A stretch of DNA of 24,742 nt from M3 sp964637445 (GCA_964637445.1 CAZWWS010000037.1:1-24742); one strand, 5' to 3'; shown: positions 1 through 7,488, counted from the first letter of the stretch. Numbers and translations: made by a program. The notes: generated by a model not told the origin, from the sequence alone.

Positions 1-2
1 TG

Positions 3-788
3 GCGAAGTATTCAAGCCTTGACCGTTGCGATTTAGTTGAGAACAATGAGTATGGTTATTGCTCTCTTATAAAAGCGACCAAGAGTGTGTTGTATAAATT
101 GGATATTGAGAATAAGGTTGCTGCAACAATTACCCCTATGGAACGCATTGAAACTCCATTGTGGAACAAAGTTGCCTTGCGCGAAGCTGTCATCAATGCT
201 ATTGTACATAACGACTACTCATTTGAAGTTCCTCCTAAGTTTGAGATATTCCCCGATAGGCTTGAGATAACTTCTGCTGGTCGCTTGCCTGAATCTCTCA
301 CAAGAGAAGAATTCTTCAATGGTATATCCATTCCACGCAACAAGGAACTGATGCGTATATACCGCGATGTGGAATTAGTAGAGTCGTTAGGTTCCGGTAT
401 ACCCCGTATTCTGCGAGCATACGGTGAAGATTGCTTCAAATTTACAGATAACTTTATTCGTATAACTTTACCTGTAAGTGTGCAAGCTGGCATCCAGTCG
501 GCACCCAGCGAGCAAATGTGTGTACAAGTTAGTGAGCAAGTTAAGATGTTGATACATAGCATAAGTAGCAGCGAACTTTCAGTAGATGAAATATTAGAAG
601 TGTACAAGCTACTTTACAAGCAAGTGTACAAGTCAAAATGGTATTTTAAAAAACACACCATTCAACCCTCTATGATTGAAGGCTATGTAGAGATGACATA
701 TCCTGATAGTCCTAATCACCCTAAACAGAAGTATCGTCTTACGACAAAAGGATTACAATTGTTAGATTCTCTCAAACATAGAAAATAA
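3..788 (+). CDS. ATP-binding protein of the AlbA_2/RecG-like family, C-terminal part (5' end outside window)
   Basis: The reading frame is open from the first bases of the window, so the true start lies upstream; the first in-window start codon (GTG at 87) is internal. The visible part contains the GHKL-like ATP-binding box 'REAVINAIVHNDYS' (DNA 181-222) followed by 'DRLEITSAGRLP' and 'RNKELMRIYRDVELVESLGSGI', which is the HATPase_c_4 layout of Bacteroidetes proteins usually named ATP-dependent DNA helicase RecG-related or AlbA_2-domain transcriptional regulators. The last ~80 residues look like a winged-helix DNA-binding segment. Proteins of this kind are often found near restriction-modification or other accessory genes, and here it precedes a decayed RhuM gene. 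The family call is fairly secure. Its role (regulator or ATPase) is not established from this sequence. Confidence 0.8.
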   Translation, partial: AKYSSLDRCDLVENNEYGYCSLIKATKSVLYKLDIENKVAATITPMERIETPLWNKVALREAVINAIVHNDYSFEVPPKFEIFPDRLEITSAGRLPESLTREEFFNGISIPRNKELMRIYRDVELVESLGSGIPRILRAYGEDCFKFTDNFIRITLPVSVQAGIQSAPSEQMCVQVSEQVKMLIHSISSSELSVDEILEVYKLLYKQVYKSKWYFKKHTIQPSMIEGYVEMTYPDSPNHPKQKYRLTTKGLQLLDSLKHRK

Positions 789-792
789 TCAT

Positions 793-945
793 ATGTATAC
801 CGAAGAAGAAAAGTATGAAGACAACAAAAGTTGGCGAGAGGATATGGAATTCATGGATAGATATATGGATAGACTTGACCAACTTTTGGATGAAGAAATA
901 GAGTGGCATAATCAATCATTAGAAGAGAATGAACGAACAGAATAA
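793..945 (+). CDS. Small highly charged hypothetical protein (50 aa)
   Basis: An ATG four bases after the preceding stop opens a 50-codon frame (MYTEEEKYED...ENERTE) rich in Glu, Asp and Arg, with aromatic residues and a predicted helical character. It has no signal peptide or membrane segment. Its end overlaps the start of the RhuM remnant by 17 bp (929-945), a compact arrangement typical of co-transcribed genes. I do not recognise a family. The close spacing to the upstream gene and the overlap downstream support real coding. It could be a small partner of the ATP-binding protein, but that is inference. Confidence 0.5.
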   Translation: MYTEEEKYEDNKSWREDMEFMDRYMDRLDQLLDEEIEWHNQSLEENERTE

Positions 946-1105
946 AATAATACTCTATCAAGACGATAATGAAATTACTCGTGTGTCGGTACGCTTTGCA
1001 GATGAAGATTTGTGGTTAACGCAATTTGAGATATACCGCAAGCGTGAAATGGATTTGCTCGAAAGCGATTTTGATAGGGGTATAAAGAAGTTGAAAGAAA
1101 AGTAG
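929..1105 (+). pseudogene. rhuM: RhuM-family virulence protein remnant with an internal deletion (58 codons)
   Basis: The first ~32 codons (MNEQNKIILYQDDNEITRV to WLTQ) match the start of Bacteroidetes RhuM proteins as I remember them ('...VSVRFADEDLWLTQ'). The next ~26 codons (FEIYRKREMDLLESDFDRGIKKLKEK) match the very end of the same family ('FEKYR...ESDFDxxIKKL'). A complete RhuM is roughly 330 residues, so about 270 internal codons are missing while the frame is kept. RhuM itself is of unclear function and is often carried beside type I restriction-modification loci and on islands. The product is probably non-functional, although a short in-frame fusion peptide could still be made. Confidence 0.75.
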
Positions 1106-1118
1106 AAATTTACTCAAC

Positions 1119-1166
1119 CTATCATATAATATAGAAAATGGGCAGGTTTTATATATTATATGATAG
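1119..1166. repeat. 48-bp palindrome (15-bp perfect arms)
   Basis: The left arm CTATCATATAATATA (1119-1133) is the exact reverse complement of the right arm TATATTATATGATAG (1152-1166). Inside, AAAA (1135-1138) can pair with TTTT (1147-1150), leaving a loop of about 8 nt. The arms are nearly all A/T. It begins 13 bp after the stop of the RhuM remnant. It could be a bidirectional terminator, a protein-binding operator, or a recombination or attachment-site relic. It lacks the GC-rich stem of a classical terminator. Confidence 0.7.
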
Positions 1167-1265
1167 ATTATGACGCTGGTAGGATTTTCAAAGTGGGAAT
1201 TCCGAACTGAGGTGGAGCTGAAGAATCCAAATAGGAACGCAACGTTTTTCGTATAAATTAATAAT

Positions 1266-1343
1266 ATGAAAAACACCGCGGGCTTGCCAAGCGGCTGGGG
1301 CGCACAGCCCCAAAGTGCGTCCGACAGTAATACAAAAAAATAG
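1266..1343 (+). other. GC-rich structured stretch, also a possible 25-codon ORF
   Basis: This stretch sits in an otherwise gene-free interval (1106-1456) between the RhuM remnant and pfkA. It shows GCTT/AAGC (1282-1292), TGGGGC/GCCCCA (1296-1301 with 1307-1312), and CGCAC/GTGCG (1301-1305 with 1315-1319). The last two compete or could form an H-type pseudoknot. An ATG at 1266 opens a 25-codon frame (MKNTAGLPSGWGAQPQ...NTKK) ending at TAG 1341-1343. I see no clear ribosome-binding site and do not assign it as a gene. It may be a repeat element or a decayed RNA. Confidence 0.35.
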
Positions 1344-1407
1344 AAAGAGCCGTGACTTATTGCCAAAATTTATCCGTTTCTTGACAATCTTTATTCATTA
1401 AATTCGC

Positions 1408-1415
1408 TATCTTTG
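1408..1415 (+). promoter_or_regulatory. -7 promoter element of pfkA
   Basis: TATCTTTG fits the Bacteroidota -7 consensus TAnnTTTG and lies 41 bp before the pfkA start codon, leaving room for a leader of about 35 nt. A -33 TTTG at ideal spacing is not obvious; the nearest candidate is CTTG at 1380-1383, 24 bp upstream. Confidence 0.6.
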
Positions 1416-1456
1416 CACTTTCAATCGTAACAACTAATTTTTTTCACAACAATACT

Positions 1457-2437
1457 ATGGCAGAAATCAAATGTATCGGAATCCTCACCTCAGGTGGTGA
1501 CGCTCCGGGTATGAACGCAGCCATCCGTGCCGTCACTCGTGCGGCTATTTTCGGCGGATTAAAAGTTAAAGGTATCTATCGCGGATATCGCGGTCTGATC
1601 ACCGATGAAATCCAAGAATTTAAGACTCAAAACGTTTCAAACATCATACAAATGGGCGGTACGATCCTTAAGACAGCTCGTTGCAAAGAGTTCCAGACGC
1701 CCGAAGGTCGCCAACTCGCCTACGACAACATGAAGCGCCACGAAATCGACGCTCTCGTTGTCATCGGTGGTGATGGTTCGTTGACCGGTGCACGTATTTT
1801 TGCCAACGAGTTCAACATTCCCATCATCGGACTCCCCGGCACCATCGACAACGACCTCTACGGCACCGACACCACCATCGGCTACGACACAGCCCTCAAC
1901 ACCATCATGGAGTGTGTCGATAAAATTCGCGACACTGCCACCTCCCACGAGCGTCTGTTCTTCATCGAAGTGATGGGACGCGATGCCGGATTCCTCGCCC
2001 TCAATGGTGCTATCGCTTCCGGAGCTGAAGCCGCCATCATCCCTGAAATTTCTACCGAGGTCGACCAGCTGGCCGAACTCATTCAAAACGGATTCCGCAA
2101 GTCAAAGAACTCTTCAATCGTTCTCGTTGCCGAAAGCCCCGTCACCGGCGGTGCTATGGCGATGGCCGAACGTGTGAAAAACGAATATCCCGGCTACGAC
2201 GTGCGCGTATCCATCCTTGGTCACCTCCAACGCGGTGGCTCACCCACAGCCCACGACCGCATCCTCGCATCGCGCATGGGCGCAGCTGCCATCGACGCGC
2301 TCCTCGAAGATCAACGCAACGTCATGATCGGTGTGCGCAACGACGAGATTGTCTACGTGCCGTTCTCTAAGGCCATCAAAAACGACAAGCCCATCAATCG
2401 CGAGTTGCTCAACACACTCCGTCGCCTGTCAATCTAA
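1457..2437 (+). CDS. pfkA: ATP-dependent 6-phosphofructokinase
   Basis: The enzyme phosphorylates fructose 6-phosphate to fructose 1,6-bisphosphate with ATP, the committed step of glycolysis, in the cytoplasm. At 326 aa it is the usual bacterial PfkA length. The N-terminal 'GILTSGGDAPGMNAAIR' loop, 'GGDGS' at residues 104-108 and 'LPGTIDND' at 126-133 are all present. Asp131 corresponds to the catalytic base Asp127 of E. coli PfkA. The GGDG form, rather than GGDD, points to ATP and not pyrophosphate as donor. 'EVMGRDAGFL' and 'LGHLQRGGSP' complete the sugar-phosphate site. It is a single-gene unit with its own -7 element upstream and an intrinsic terminator 28 bp after the stop. I see nothing unusual in it. 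Confidence 0.97.
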   Translation: MAEIKCIGILTSGGDAPGMNAAIRAVTRAAIFGGLKVKGIYRGYRGLITDEIQEFKTQNVSNIIQMGGTILKTARCKEFQTPEGRQLAYDNMKRHEIDALVVIGGDGSLTGARIFANEFNIPIIGLPGTIDNDLYGTDTTIGYDTALNTIMECVDKIRDTATSHERLFFIEVMGRDAGFLALNGAIASGAEAAIIPEISTEVDQLAELIQNGFRKSKNSSIVLVAESPVTGGAMAMAERVKNEYPGYDVRVSILGHLQRGGSPTAHDRILASRMGAAAIDALLEDQRNVMIGVRNDEIVYVPFSKAIKNDKPINRELLNTLRRLSI

Positions 2438-2465
2438 CCAATCAATCATTCTATCATACTCCGAT

Positions 2466-2494
2466 AGGGTTGTCGGTTTCGGCAACCCTTTTTT
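2466..2494 (+). terminator. Rho-independent terminator of pfkA
   Basis: AGGGTTG/CAACCCT forms the outer stem, extended inward by three further pairs (one G-T) around a GTTT loop, and is followed directly by a run of T (2489-2494). It lies 28 bp downstream of the pfkA stop and 27 bp upstream of the next start codon. Confidence 0.9.
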
Positions 2495-2521
2495 CTTCCC
2501 TCCACTTCAAACATTTATTTC

Positions 2522-4549
2522 ATGAGAAATTTCTTTGGCAATATCTGCCTCTTCACTATCTTGATTTCTATGTGCGTAGGTAACCTCAACGCCGGCTCTA
2601 TAAGCCAAGCCACCGCAGCCGACATAGCAGCCCAACTGATTCAAAAATATCCCTCTGCCGACTCTGCTCTGATAGAGCGCGGCGTAAAGCAAGCGGCCGA
2701 TTTGTGGCGCGACAACGACGGCTCGGAAGAAGATTTTGCTCGCTTTGTTGCCGACAATTTTATGGCCGACAAAACTGCCCGCCAACAACTTTTTTCAAAA
2801 CTAAGCACCATCTTCGAAGTACTCTTAGGCGCATCCAACCAAGTAGCCGTGCAGTTGAGCCTGCCCACCATATTGGCCGGCCCCGAGCCCACCAATATCG
2901 ACTACATAATGAGCGCCTACAATCCGTTCTCCCACATGTGGAACGATATGTTTGAAAACAAAGTGGCATTCATCACCATCCTCAACTTCCCTAACTTCAC
3001 CCTCGAAGAGAAAAACCGCCTCGGCAAAGAGTGGTCGCGACAGCAATGGGCCTACGCTCGCATGGGCGATATTATCACGGCTCGTATTCCCTCCCAGCTA
3101 TATACCGAAGCCGGACAAGCGAGTGCCGATGCCGAAAACTATATCGCGAGCTACAACATCATGATGGGACACCTGCTCACCGACGATGGTCGCCGCTTGT
3201 TTCCCGACGACATGGTGCTACTCTCACACTGGAATCTGCGTGACGAAATCAAATCGTGCTACAACGACTCTCCCGACTCACGCCTCAAGCAAGAGATGAT
3301 CTACAGCGTTCTGCAACATATCATCAACGGCACTATTCCCGCCGCAGTCATCAACAACACCGACTACGACTGGGCGCCACTATCCAACCGCACATGGAAA
3401 AATGGCTCCGAACTCGCTCTCGCACCGGAGGACACTTGCCGCTATGAGCGCATATTAGCCCATTTCAAAGCGATGAAGAAAGTCGACGAATATGTGCCAC
3501 AACAGCCCACCGGCATCATCCGCAACTTTGAGGCAGGGATGGAAGTGACTCCGCAAGAGATCGAAGATCTGTTCGTCAATCTCATCTCTTCTCCATTGGT
3601 AAAAAAAGTAGCCGACCGCATACGCAAAAATCTCGGTCGTGACCTGCGCCCCTACGATATTTGGTACGACGGATTCAAGAGCCGCAGCTCTATCTCCGAA
3701 GACCTCCTCTCCGACACCACACGCCACCGCTACCCCAACCCCGAAGCATTCGAGCGCGACATGCCCAGAATGCTGTGCCAACTCGGATTTTCCGACGAAG
3801 ATGCCTCTTATATAGCCGATAAAATCGCCGTAGAGGGTGCGCGAGGCTCAGGACACGCTTGGGGCGCCGTAGGCCGCTGGGAAAAATCGCTGCTGCGCAC
3901 TCGCATCGGCTCCGACGGCATGGACTACAAGGGCTACAACATTGCCGTGCACGAATTCGGTCACAACGTAGAGCAAACCATCGACCTCTACACCATCGAC
4001 CACTTCATGCTCAGCGGAGTCCCCAACACCGGCTTCACCGAAGCATTGGCTTTCATATTCCAAAAGCGCGACCTTCAACTGCTCGGCTACGAAAGCGCGA
4101 TCGACGACAACACCACGCTCGACATCTTCTGGGGCTTATACGAAATAATGGGCGTCTCGCTGGTGGATATGCGATTGTGGCAATGGCTGTATGCCAACCC
4201 CGACGCCACAGCCGCTCAGCTTCGCGATGCCACAATTGCGATAGCCAAAGAGGTGTGGAACGAATACTATCTCCCCGTTTTAGGGGAAAAAGACTCCCCG
4301 ATTCTGGCGTGCTACTCCCACATGGTCAACTCGCCGATGTATCTGCCCAACTATCCCTTCGGTCACATCATCGAGTTTCAACTGGAAGAACATCTTGCCA
4401 AATTCACCGACAAAAAAGAATTTGCTTCTGAGCTTATGCGCATCTACCGTCTCGGACGACTCACCCCCAACCAATGGATGCAACAAGCCGTAGGCGCCAA
4501 CGTCAGCACCGACCCCATCCTCAACGCTGTCGCCTCTATCGTCAAATAA
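2522..4549 (+). CDS. Exported zinc metallopeptidase with HEFGH motif (675 aa)
   Basis: The protein starts with a Sec signal peptide (MRNFFGNICLFTILISM...), probably cleaved near residue 24 after 'NLNA'. A zinc site is visible as HEFGH at residues 477-481, with a likely third ligand, Glu507, in 'GFTEALAF' about 25 residues later. That spacing is typical of gluzincin peptidases and close to that of the M3 oligopeptidases, but the flanking sequence is not classic M3. Just before it, 'ARGSGHAWGAVGRWEKSLLRTRI' is Gly-rich and may line the cleft. The long N-terminal part (about 30-440) is largely helical. I therefore call it a probable periplasmic or surface peptidase of uncertain MEROPS family. 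It is followed 51 bp later by another exported protein on the same strand and may be co-transcribed with it. Confidence 0.75.
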   Translation: MRNFFGNICLFTILISMCVGNLNAGSISQATAADIAAQLIQKYPSADSALIERGVKQAADLWRDNDGSEEDFARFVADNFMADKTARQQLFSKLSTIFEVLLGASNQVAVQLSLPTILAGPEPTNIDYIMSAYNPFSHMWNDMFENKVAFITILNFPNFTLEEKNRLGKEWSRQQWAYARMGDIITARIPSQLYTEAGQASADAENYIASYNIMMGHLLTDDGRRLFPDDMVLLSHWNLRDEIKSCYNDSPDSRLKQEMIYSVLQHIINGTIPAAVINNTDYDWAPLSNRTWKNGSELALAPEDTCRYERILAHFKAMKKVDEYVPQQPTGIIRNFEAGMEVTPQEIEDLFVNLISSPLVKKVADRIRKNLGRDLRPYDIWYDGFKSRSSISEDLLSDTTRHRYPNPEAFERDMPRMLCQLGFSDEDASYIADKIAVEGARGSGHAWGAVGRWEKSLLRTRIGSDGMDYKGYNIAVHEFGHNVEQTIDLYTIDHFMLSGVPNTGFTEALAFIFQKRDLQLLGYESAIDDNTTLDIFWGLYEIMGVSLVDMRLWQWLYANPDATAAQLRDATIAIAKEVWNEYYLPVLGEKDSPILACYSHMVNSPMYLPNYPFGHIIEFQLEEHLAKFTDKKEFASELMRIYRLGRLTPNQWMQQAVGANVSTDPILNAVASIVK

Positions 4550-4600
4550 CCCTCTTCTACAAAATACTATCTTGTATGTCTATCTTATATCCTTTCAATT

Positions 4601-5818
4601 ATGAGAAATCTATTGTTCGCACTTCTTGCGTTTATTGTTAGCATCAATGGAGTATTCGCTCAAGAGGCCGATGCGAAGGATGCGTTCGACCGCTTTTCGA
4701 CCGAGCTCTTACGCTTAGACAGCATTTCAGGCTCTTATGTCGGCCGTCACGACTATGCCAACGCCGAGCGCGTCTGTGGCGACATGATTGCGCTTTACAA
4801 TAGCCAGTCCGAATCTATTCAACAACAATGCCTGCCTTATGCGGCCTACATTTACTATAATCTCACTTGCTATCAATCGCTCCAAAACAAGCTCGAAGAA
4901 GCCATCACTTCATTCGACAAAGCGAGCCAAGCCGGGTATAGCGATTTTCGCCACGCTGCGGTCGACAGTGACCTCGACAACATTCGCTCCGACCGACGAT
5001 TTCAACAAATACTGAGCGAGATTCAAGATAAATACGACTATCGTCGTATAATTCGTCAAGCCCCGGAGTACTCTAAAAATACAGCCACCGACACCCTTCC
5101 CACATTTCGATACACAGCAGCGACCGACAGCTCTCTCTCCATGGTACGCCACTATTTCAACCTCGACAGCATCGCCGGAGATGGTGACGAAATATCCAAA
5201 ATCAAAAATCTGCTTGCTTTCGTCCATGACAATATCCGCCATGATGGCATGCACGGCAACCCTCAGCCATTCAACGCCATCAAACTCTACGAAGTGTGTA
5301 AAGACGGCTCGCGCGGGCTCAATTGTCGCGGACTCGCCATGCTGCTCAACGAAATGTATCTCGCCATCGGTATCAAATCGCGATATATCACCTGCTACCC
5401 ACGAGTAGACAACGGCGACTGCCATGTGATAAATGCCGTCTACTCCACCTCGCTCGACAGCTGGCTTTGGGTCGACCCTACTTGGAATGCTTTGGTCTAC
5501 GACGAGAACGATCGTCCGCTCAGCATAGCCCAAGTGAGAGAACGCATCATCGATGGCCGTCCGCTCCGGCTTCACGACGATGCCAATTGGAACAACTCCA
5601 AGAAAGCCTCGATCGACGACTACCTATACAGCTATATGGCTAAAAATCTTTACTACATCCAAGCCTGCGACCTCTACACCTTTGGCACCGAATCGCTCCC
5701 CCACGACCAAGTGTCCTACATTCTATTGTCGCCCACCGGACTCGTCCCCGATTATCCCACATCCAGCACCCACATAGTCCACGACGACACATGGTTCTGG
5801 CAATCCCCCTCGAAATAA
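4601..5818 (+). CDS. Exported transglutaminase-like domain protein (405 aa)
   Basis: A signal peptide (MRNLLFALLAFIVSINGVFA, cleavage after residue 20, next residue Gln) directs export. Residues ~75-145 resemble a helical TPR-like segment ('YIYYNLTCYQS...EEAITSFDKA'). The transglutaminase-like core follows at ~195-310, with an apparently complete Cys-His-Asp triad: Cys242 in 'GLNCRGLA', His275 in 'GDCHVINAV', Asp292 in 'LWVDPTW'. Such bacterial proteins can be thiol peptidases or cross-linking enzymes; the substrate cannot be read from sequence. The upstream neighbour is an exported metallopeptidase starting with the same first three residues, which hints at a shared peptide- or envelope-processing role. 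The fold assignment is firm and the reaction is not. Confidence 0.85.
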   Translation: MRNLLFALLAFIVSINGVFAQEADAKDAFDRFSTELLRLDSISGSYVGRHDYANAERVCGDMIALYNSQSESIQQQCLPYAAYIYYNLTCYQSLQNKLEEAITSFDKASQAGYSDFRHAAVDSDLDNIRSDRRFQQILSEIQDKYDYRRIIRQAPEYSKNTATDTLPTFRYTAATDSSLSMVRHYFNLDSIAGDGDEISKIKNLLAFVHDNIRHDGMHGNPQPFNAIKLYEVCKDGSRGLNCRGLAMLLNEMYLAIGIKSRYITCYPRVDNGDCHVINAVYSTSLDSWLWVDPTWNALVYDENDRPLSIAQVRERIIDGRPLRLHDDANWNNSKKASIDDYLYSYMAKNLYYIQACDLYTFGTESLPHDQVSYILLSPTGLVPDYPTSSTHIVHDDTWFWQSPSK

Positions 5819-5826
5819 AACGAAAA

Positions 5827-5850
5827 GTGCGCTTCTTCGCAGAAGCACAC
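5827..5850 (+). terminator. Hairpin after the transglutaminase-like gene, possible terminator
   Basis: GTGCGCTTCT (5827-5836) pairs with AGAAGCACAC (5841-5850) with one mismatch around a TCGC loop, 8 bp after the stop codon. It lacks a downstream T-run, so termination is only a possibility. The rest of the interval to about 6025 is AT-rich with no gene that I can see. Confidence 0.4.
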
Positions 5851-6025
5851 CTCCCTCATAACCAAAATTCAAGTATTATTTTAATAATAGACAAAATTAG
5901 CACTCAATCCCGACATCTCAAAACTTTTTCCCGTAAAATTCCCGCTTATTCATATTTTTCGAAGCCGTCATTGATTATTACCAATAAACTTATTCCAACT
6001 CAAAATTTTCTCTCTTCGAGACATT

Positions 6026-6075
6026 ATTAAAATGCCAATTTGCCGAAGATGAGAGCAGTAATTTGGCATTTTAAT
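6026..6075. repeat. Inverted repeat overlapping the tcdA promoter
   Basis: ATTAAAATGCCAA (6026-6038) is the exact reverse complement of TTGGCATTTTAAT (6063-6075), with a 24-bp spacer. The right arm shares bases with the -33 element (TTTG 6062-6065), so a protein bound to the repeat would block the promoter. Alternatively it forms a hairpin ending transcription from upstream. Confidence 0.75.
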
Positions 6076-6093
6076 GAAAAATGTGTAACTTCG
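6062..6093 (+). promoter_or_regulatory. Promoter of the tcdA-lolD-nigD-like cluster
   Basis: TTTG (6062-6065), exactly 20 bp, then TAACTTCG (6086-6093) fits the Bacteroidota -33/-7 pattern with one change in the -7 box. Transcription would start around 6098-6101, at or almost at the ATG of 6101, so either the mRNA is leaderless or the ATG at 6116 is used. Confidence 0.6.
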
Positions 6094-6100
6094 CTTGCAA

Positions 6101-6823
6101 ATGGAAACGGATCAGATGTATCAACGCACGACTTTGCTTCTCGGCGATAGCATCGTGAAGTCGCTCACACGGAAGCGAGTGCTCGTCGTAGGCGTTGGGG
6201 GCGTGGGTGCTTACGCCGTCGAGATGCTCGTTCGCACCGGCGTAGGGCATCTTACTTTGGTCGATGCCGACGATGTCAACCCCACCAATCTCAATCGCCA
6301 ACTGCCGGCCTTGCGCTCCACCATCGGGCAACCGAAAGTCGACGTGTTGGCACAGCGTTGCCACGACATCAATCCGCAATGCCACGTCGATGCCCGCCGC
6401 CAATTTCTCAGTGTCGACACAGTGGAGGCTCTTCTCGACGAAGGCTACGACTTCGTCATCGACGCCATCGACTCCGTTGCGCCAAAGGTAGCCCTCATCG
6501 AGCAATGCTATCGCCGACGCATCAAGTTGATCTCATCGATGGGAGCCGGAGGACGCATCGACCCCTCAAAGTTGCGCTACGCCGATATTTCCGAGACATT
6601 TCACGACGGATTGGCACGTGCCGTCCGCCAGCGTCTCAAGAGCAGAGGCATCCGCAGCGGCGTGAAAGTAGTGTTCAGCGAAGAAGCTCCCCGCCGCTCG
6701 GCGCTGTTGATGACCGACGAGATGGAGTGTAAAATCTCAAGCTACGGCACTGTGGCATGGATTCCTGCAATGTTCGGCTGCATGCTTGCCGCACACGCAA
6801 TCAATGTAATGACTAAAGAATGA
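6101..6823 (+). CDS. tcdA: tRNA threonylcarbamoyladenosine dehydratase (ThiF/E1-like)
   Basis: TcdA uses ATP to cyclise N6-threonylcarbamoyladenosine at position 37 of ANN-decoding tRNAs. The Rossmann nucleotide-binding 'GVGGVGAYAVEMLVRTGVG' (residues 31-49), 'LVDADDVNPTNLNRQ' and 'DAIDSVAPKVALI' are the hallmarks of the family, and 'MGAGGRIDPSKLRYADI' matches the TcdA-type C-terminal half, distinguishing it from ThiF and MoeB. At 240 aa it is the normal length. I chose ATG 6101 over the TTG at 6095. ATG 6116 (MYQRTTLLLGD) is an equally good homology start and would leave room for a short leader. The stop overlaps the lolD start by 4 bp (ATGA), so the two are translationally coupled. Confidence 0.88.
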   Translation: METDQMYQRTTLLLGDSIVKSLTRKRVLVVGVGGVGAYAVEMLVRTGVGHLTLVDADDVNPTNLNRQLPALRSTIGQPKVDVLAQRCHDINPQCHVDARRQFLSVDTVEALLDEGYDFVIDAIDSVAPKVALIEQCYRRRIKLISSMGAGGRIDPSKLRYADISETFHDGLARAVRQRLKSRGIRSGVKVVFSEEAPRRSALLMTDEMECKISSYGTVAWIPAMFGCMLAAHAINVMTKE

Positions 6824-7488
6824 TTGAAATACGCAACATAAACAAAAGCTACGACGCTCTACAAGTGCTACGCAACATCTCTCTCGATATTGAGCAGGGC
6901 GAGATTATGTCGATTGTAGGCCCCAGTGGAGCTGGCAAAACCACCTTGCTCCAAATCATCGGGTCGCTCGACCGTCCCGACTCCGGCGCCGTGCTATACG
7001 ATGGCACCGACATCATGGCGTTGCGCGACGACCGTCTGGCTCGCTTTCGCAATCGCAACATCGGATTCGTATTTCAGTTCCACCAACTTCTTCCCGAATT
7101 TTCGGTGCTCGAAAATGTAGCCATGCCGGCCATGATAGGTGGCGACAGCCGCGAAGAGTCGTTTGCCCGCGCAACTAAACTCATCGACTATTTGGGACTC
7201 TCGGGACGTGCCGACCATCGCCCGTCGCAACTTTCCGGTGGTGAACGCCAACGTGCCGCCGTGGCTCGCGCATTGGTCAACAATCCTCGCGTAGTGCTTG
7301 CCGACGAGCCTTCGGGCAGCTTGGACAGCCACAATCGCACCGAGCTCCATCGCCTTTTCTTCGACCTGCGACGCGACATGGGACATACGTTTGTCATCGT
7401 CACTCACGACGAATCACTGGCAGCCGATACAGATCGTATCGTCCACATGCAAGACGGCATCATAACCGAAATCACCTCCAACAAATGA
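6820..7488 (+). CDS. lolD: ABC transporter ATP-binding protein, LolD type
   Basis: This is a 222-aa stand-alone ABC ATPase. Walker A GPSGAGKT is at 34-41, the Q-loop at Gln86, the signature LSGGE at 138-142, Walker B VVLADEP at 158-164 and the switch His at 196. 'LPEFSVLENVAMP' and 'EPSGSLDS' are typical of the LolD/MacB/FtsE branch, and in Bacteroidales this version is normally annotated LolD, the energising subunit for releasing lipoproteins from the inner membrane. No permease (LolC/E) gene is in the window. It overlaps tcdA upstream and the NigD-like lipoprotein downstream by 4 bp each, so expression is tightly coupled. The ATPase call is certain; the LolD role is the likely one. Confidence 0.85.
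   Translation: MIEIRNINKSYDALQVLRNISLDIEQGEIMSIVGPSGAGKTTLLQIIGSLDRPDSGAVLYDGTDIMALRDDRLARFRNRNIGFVFQFHQLLPEFSVLENVAMPAMIGGDSREESFARATKLIDYLGLSGRADHRPSQLSGGERQRAAVARALVNNPRVVLADEPSGSLDSHNRTELHRLFFDLRRDMGHTFVIVTHDESLAADTDRIVHMQDGIITEITSNK

Noticed and set aside
1281..1320. tRNA or retron RNA candidate
   Set aside because: No cloverleaf with a TPsiC arm can be drawn and there is no reverse transcriptase gene nearby.
4910..5575. 221-codon minus-strand frame opposite the transglutaminase-like gene
   Set aside because: A shadow of a gene with a complete catalytic triad and signal peptide on the plus strand.
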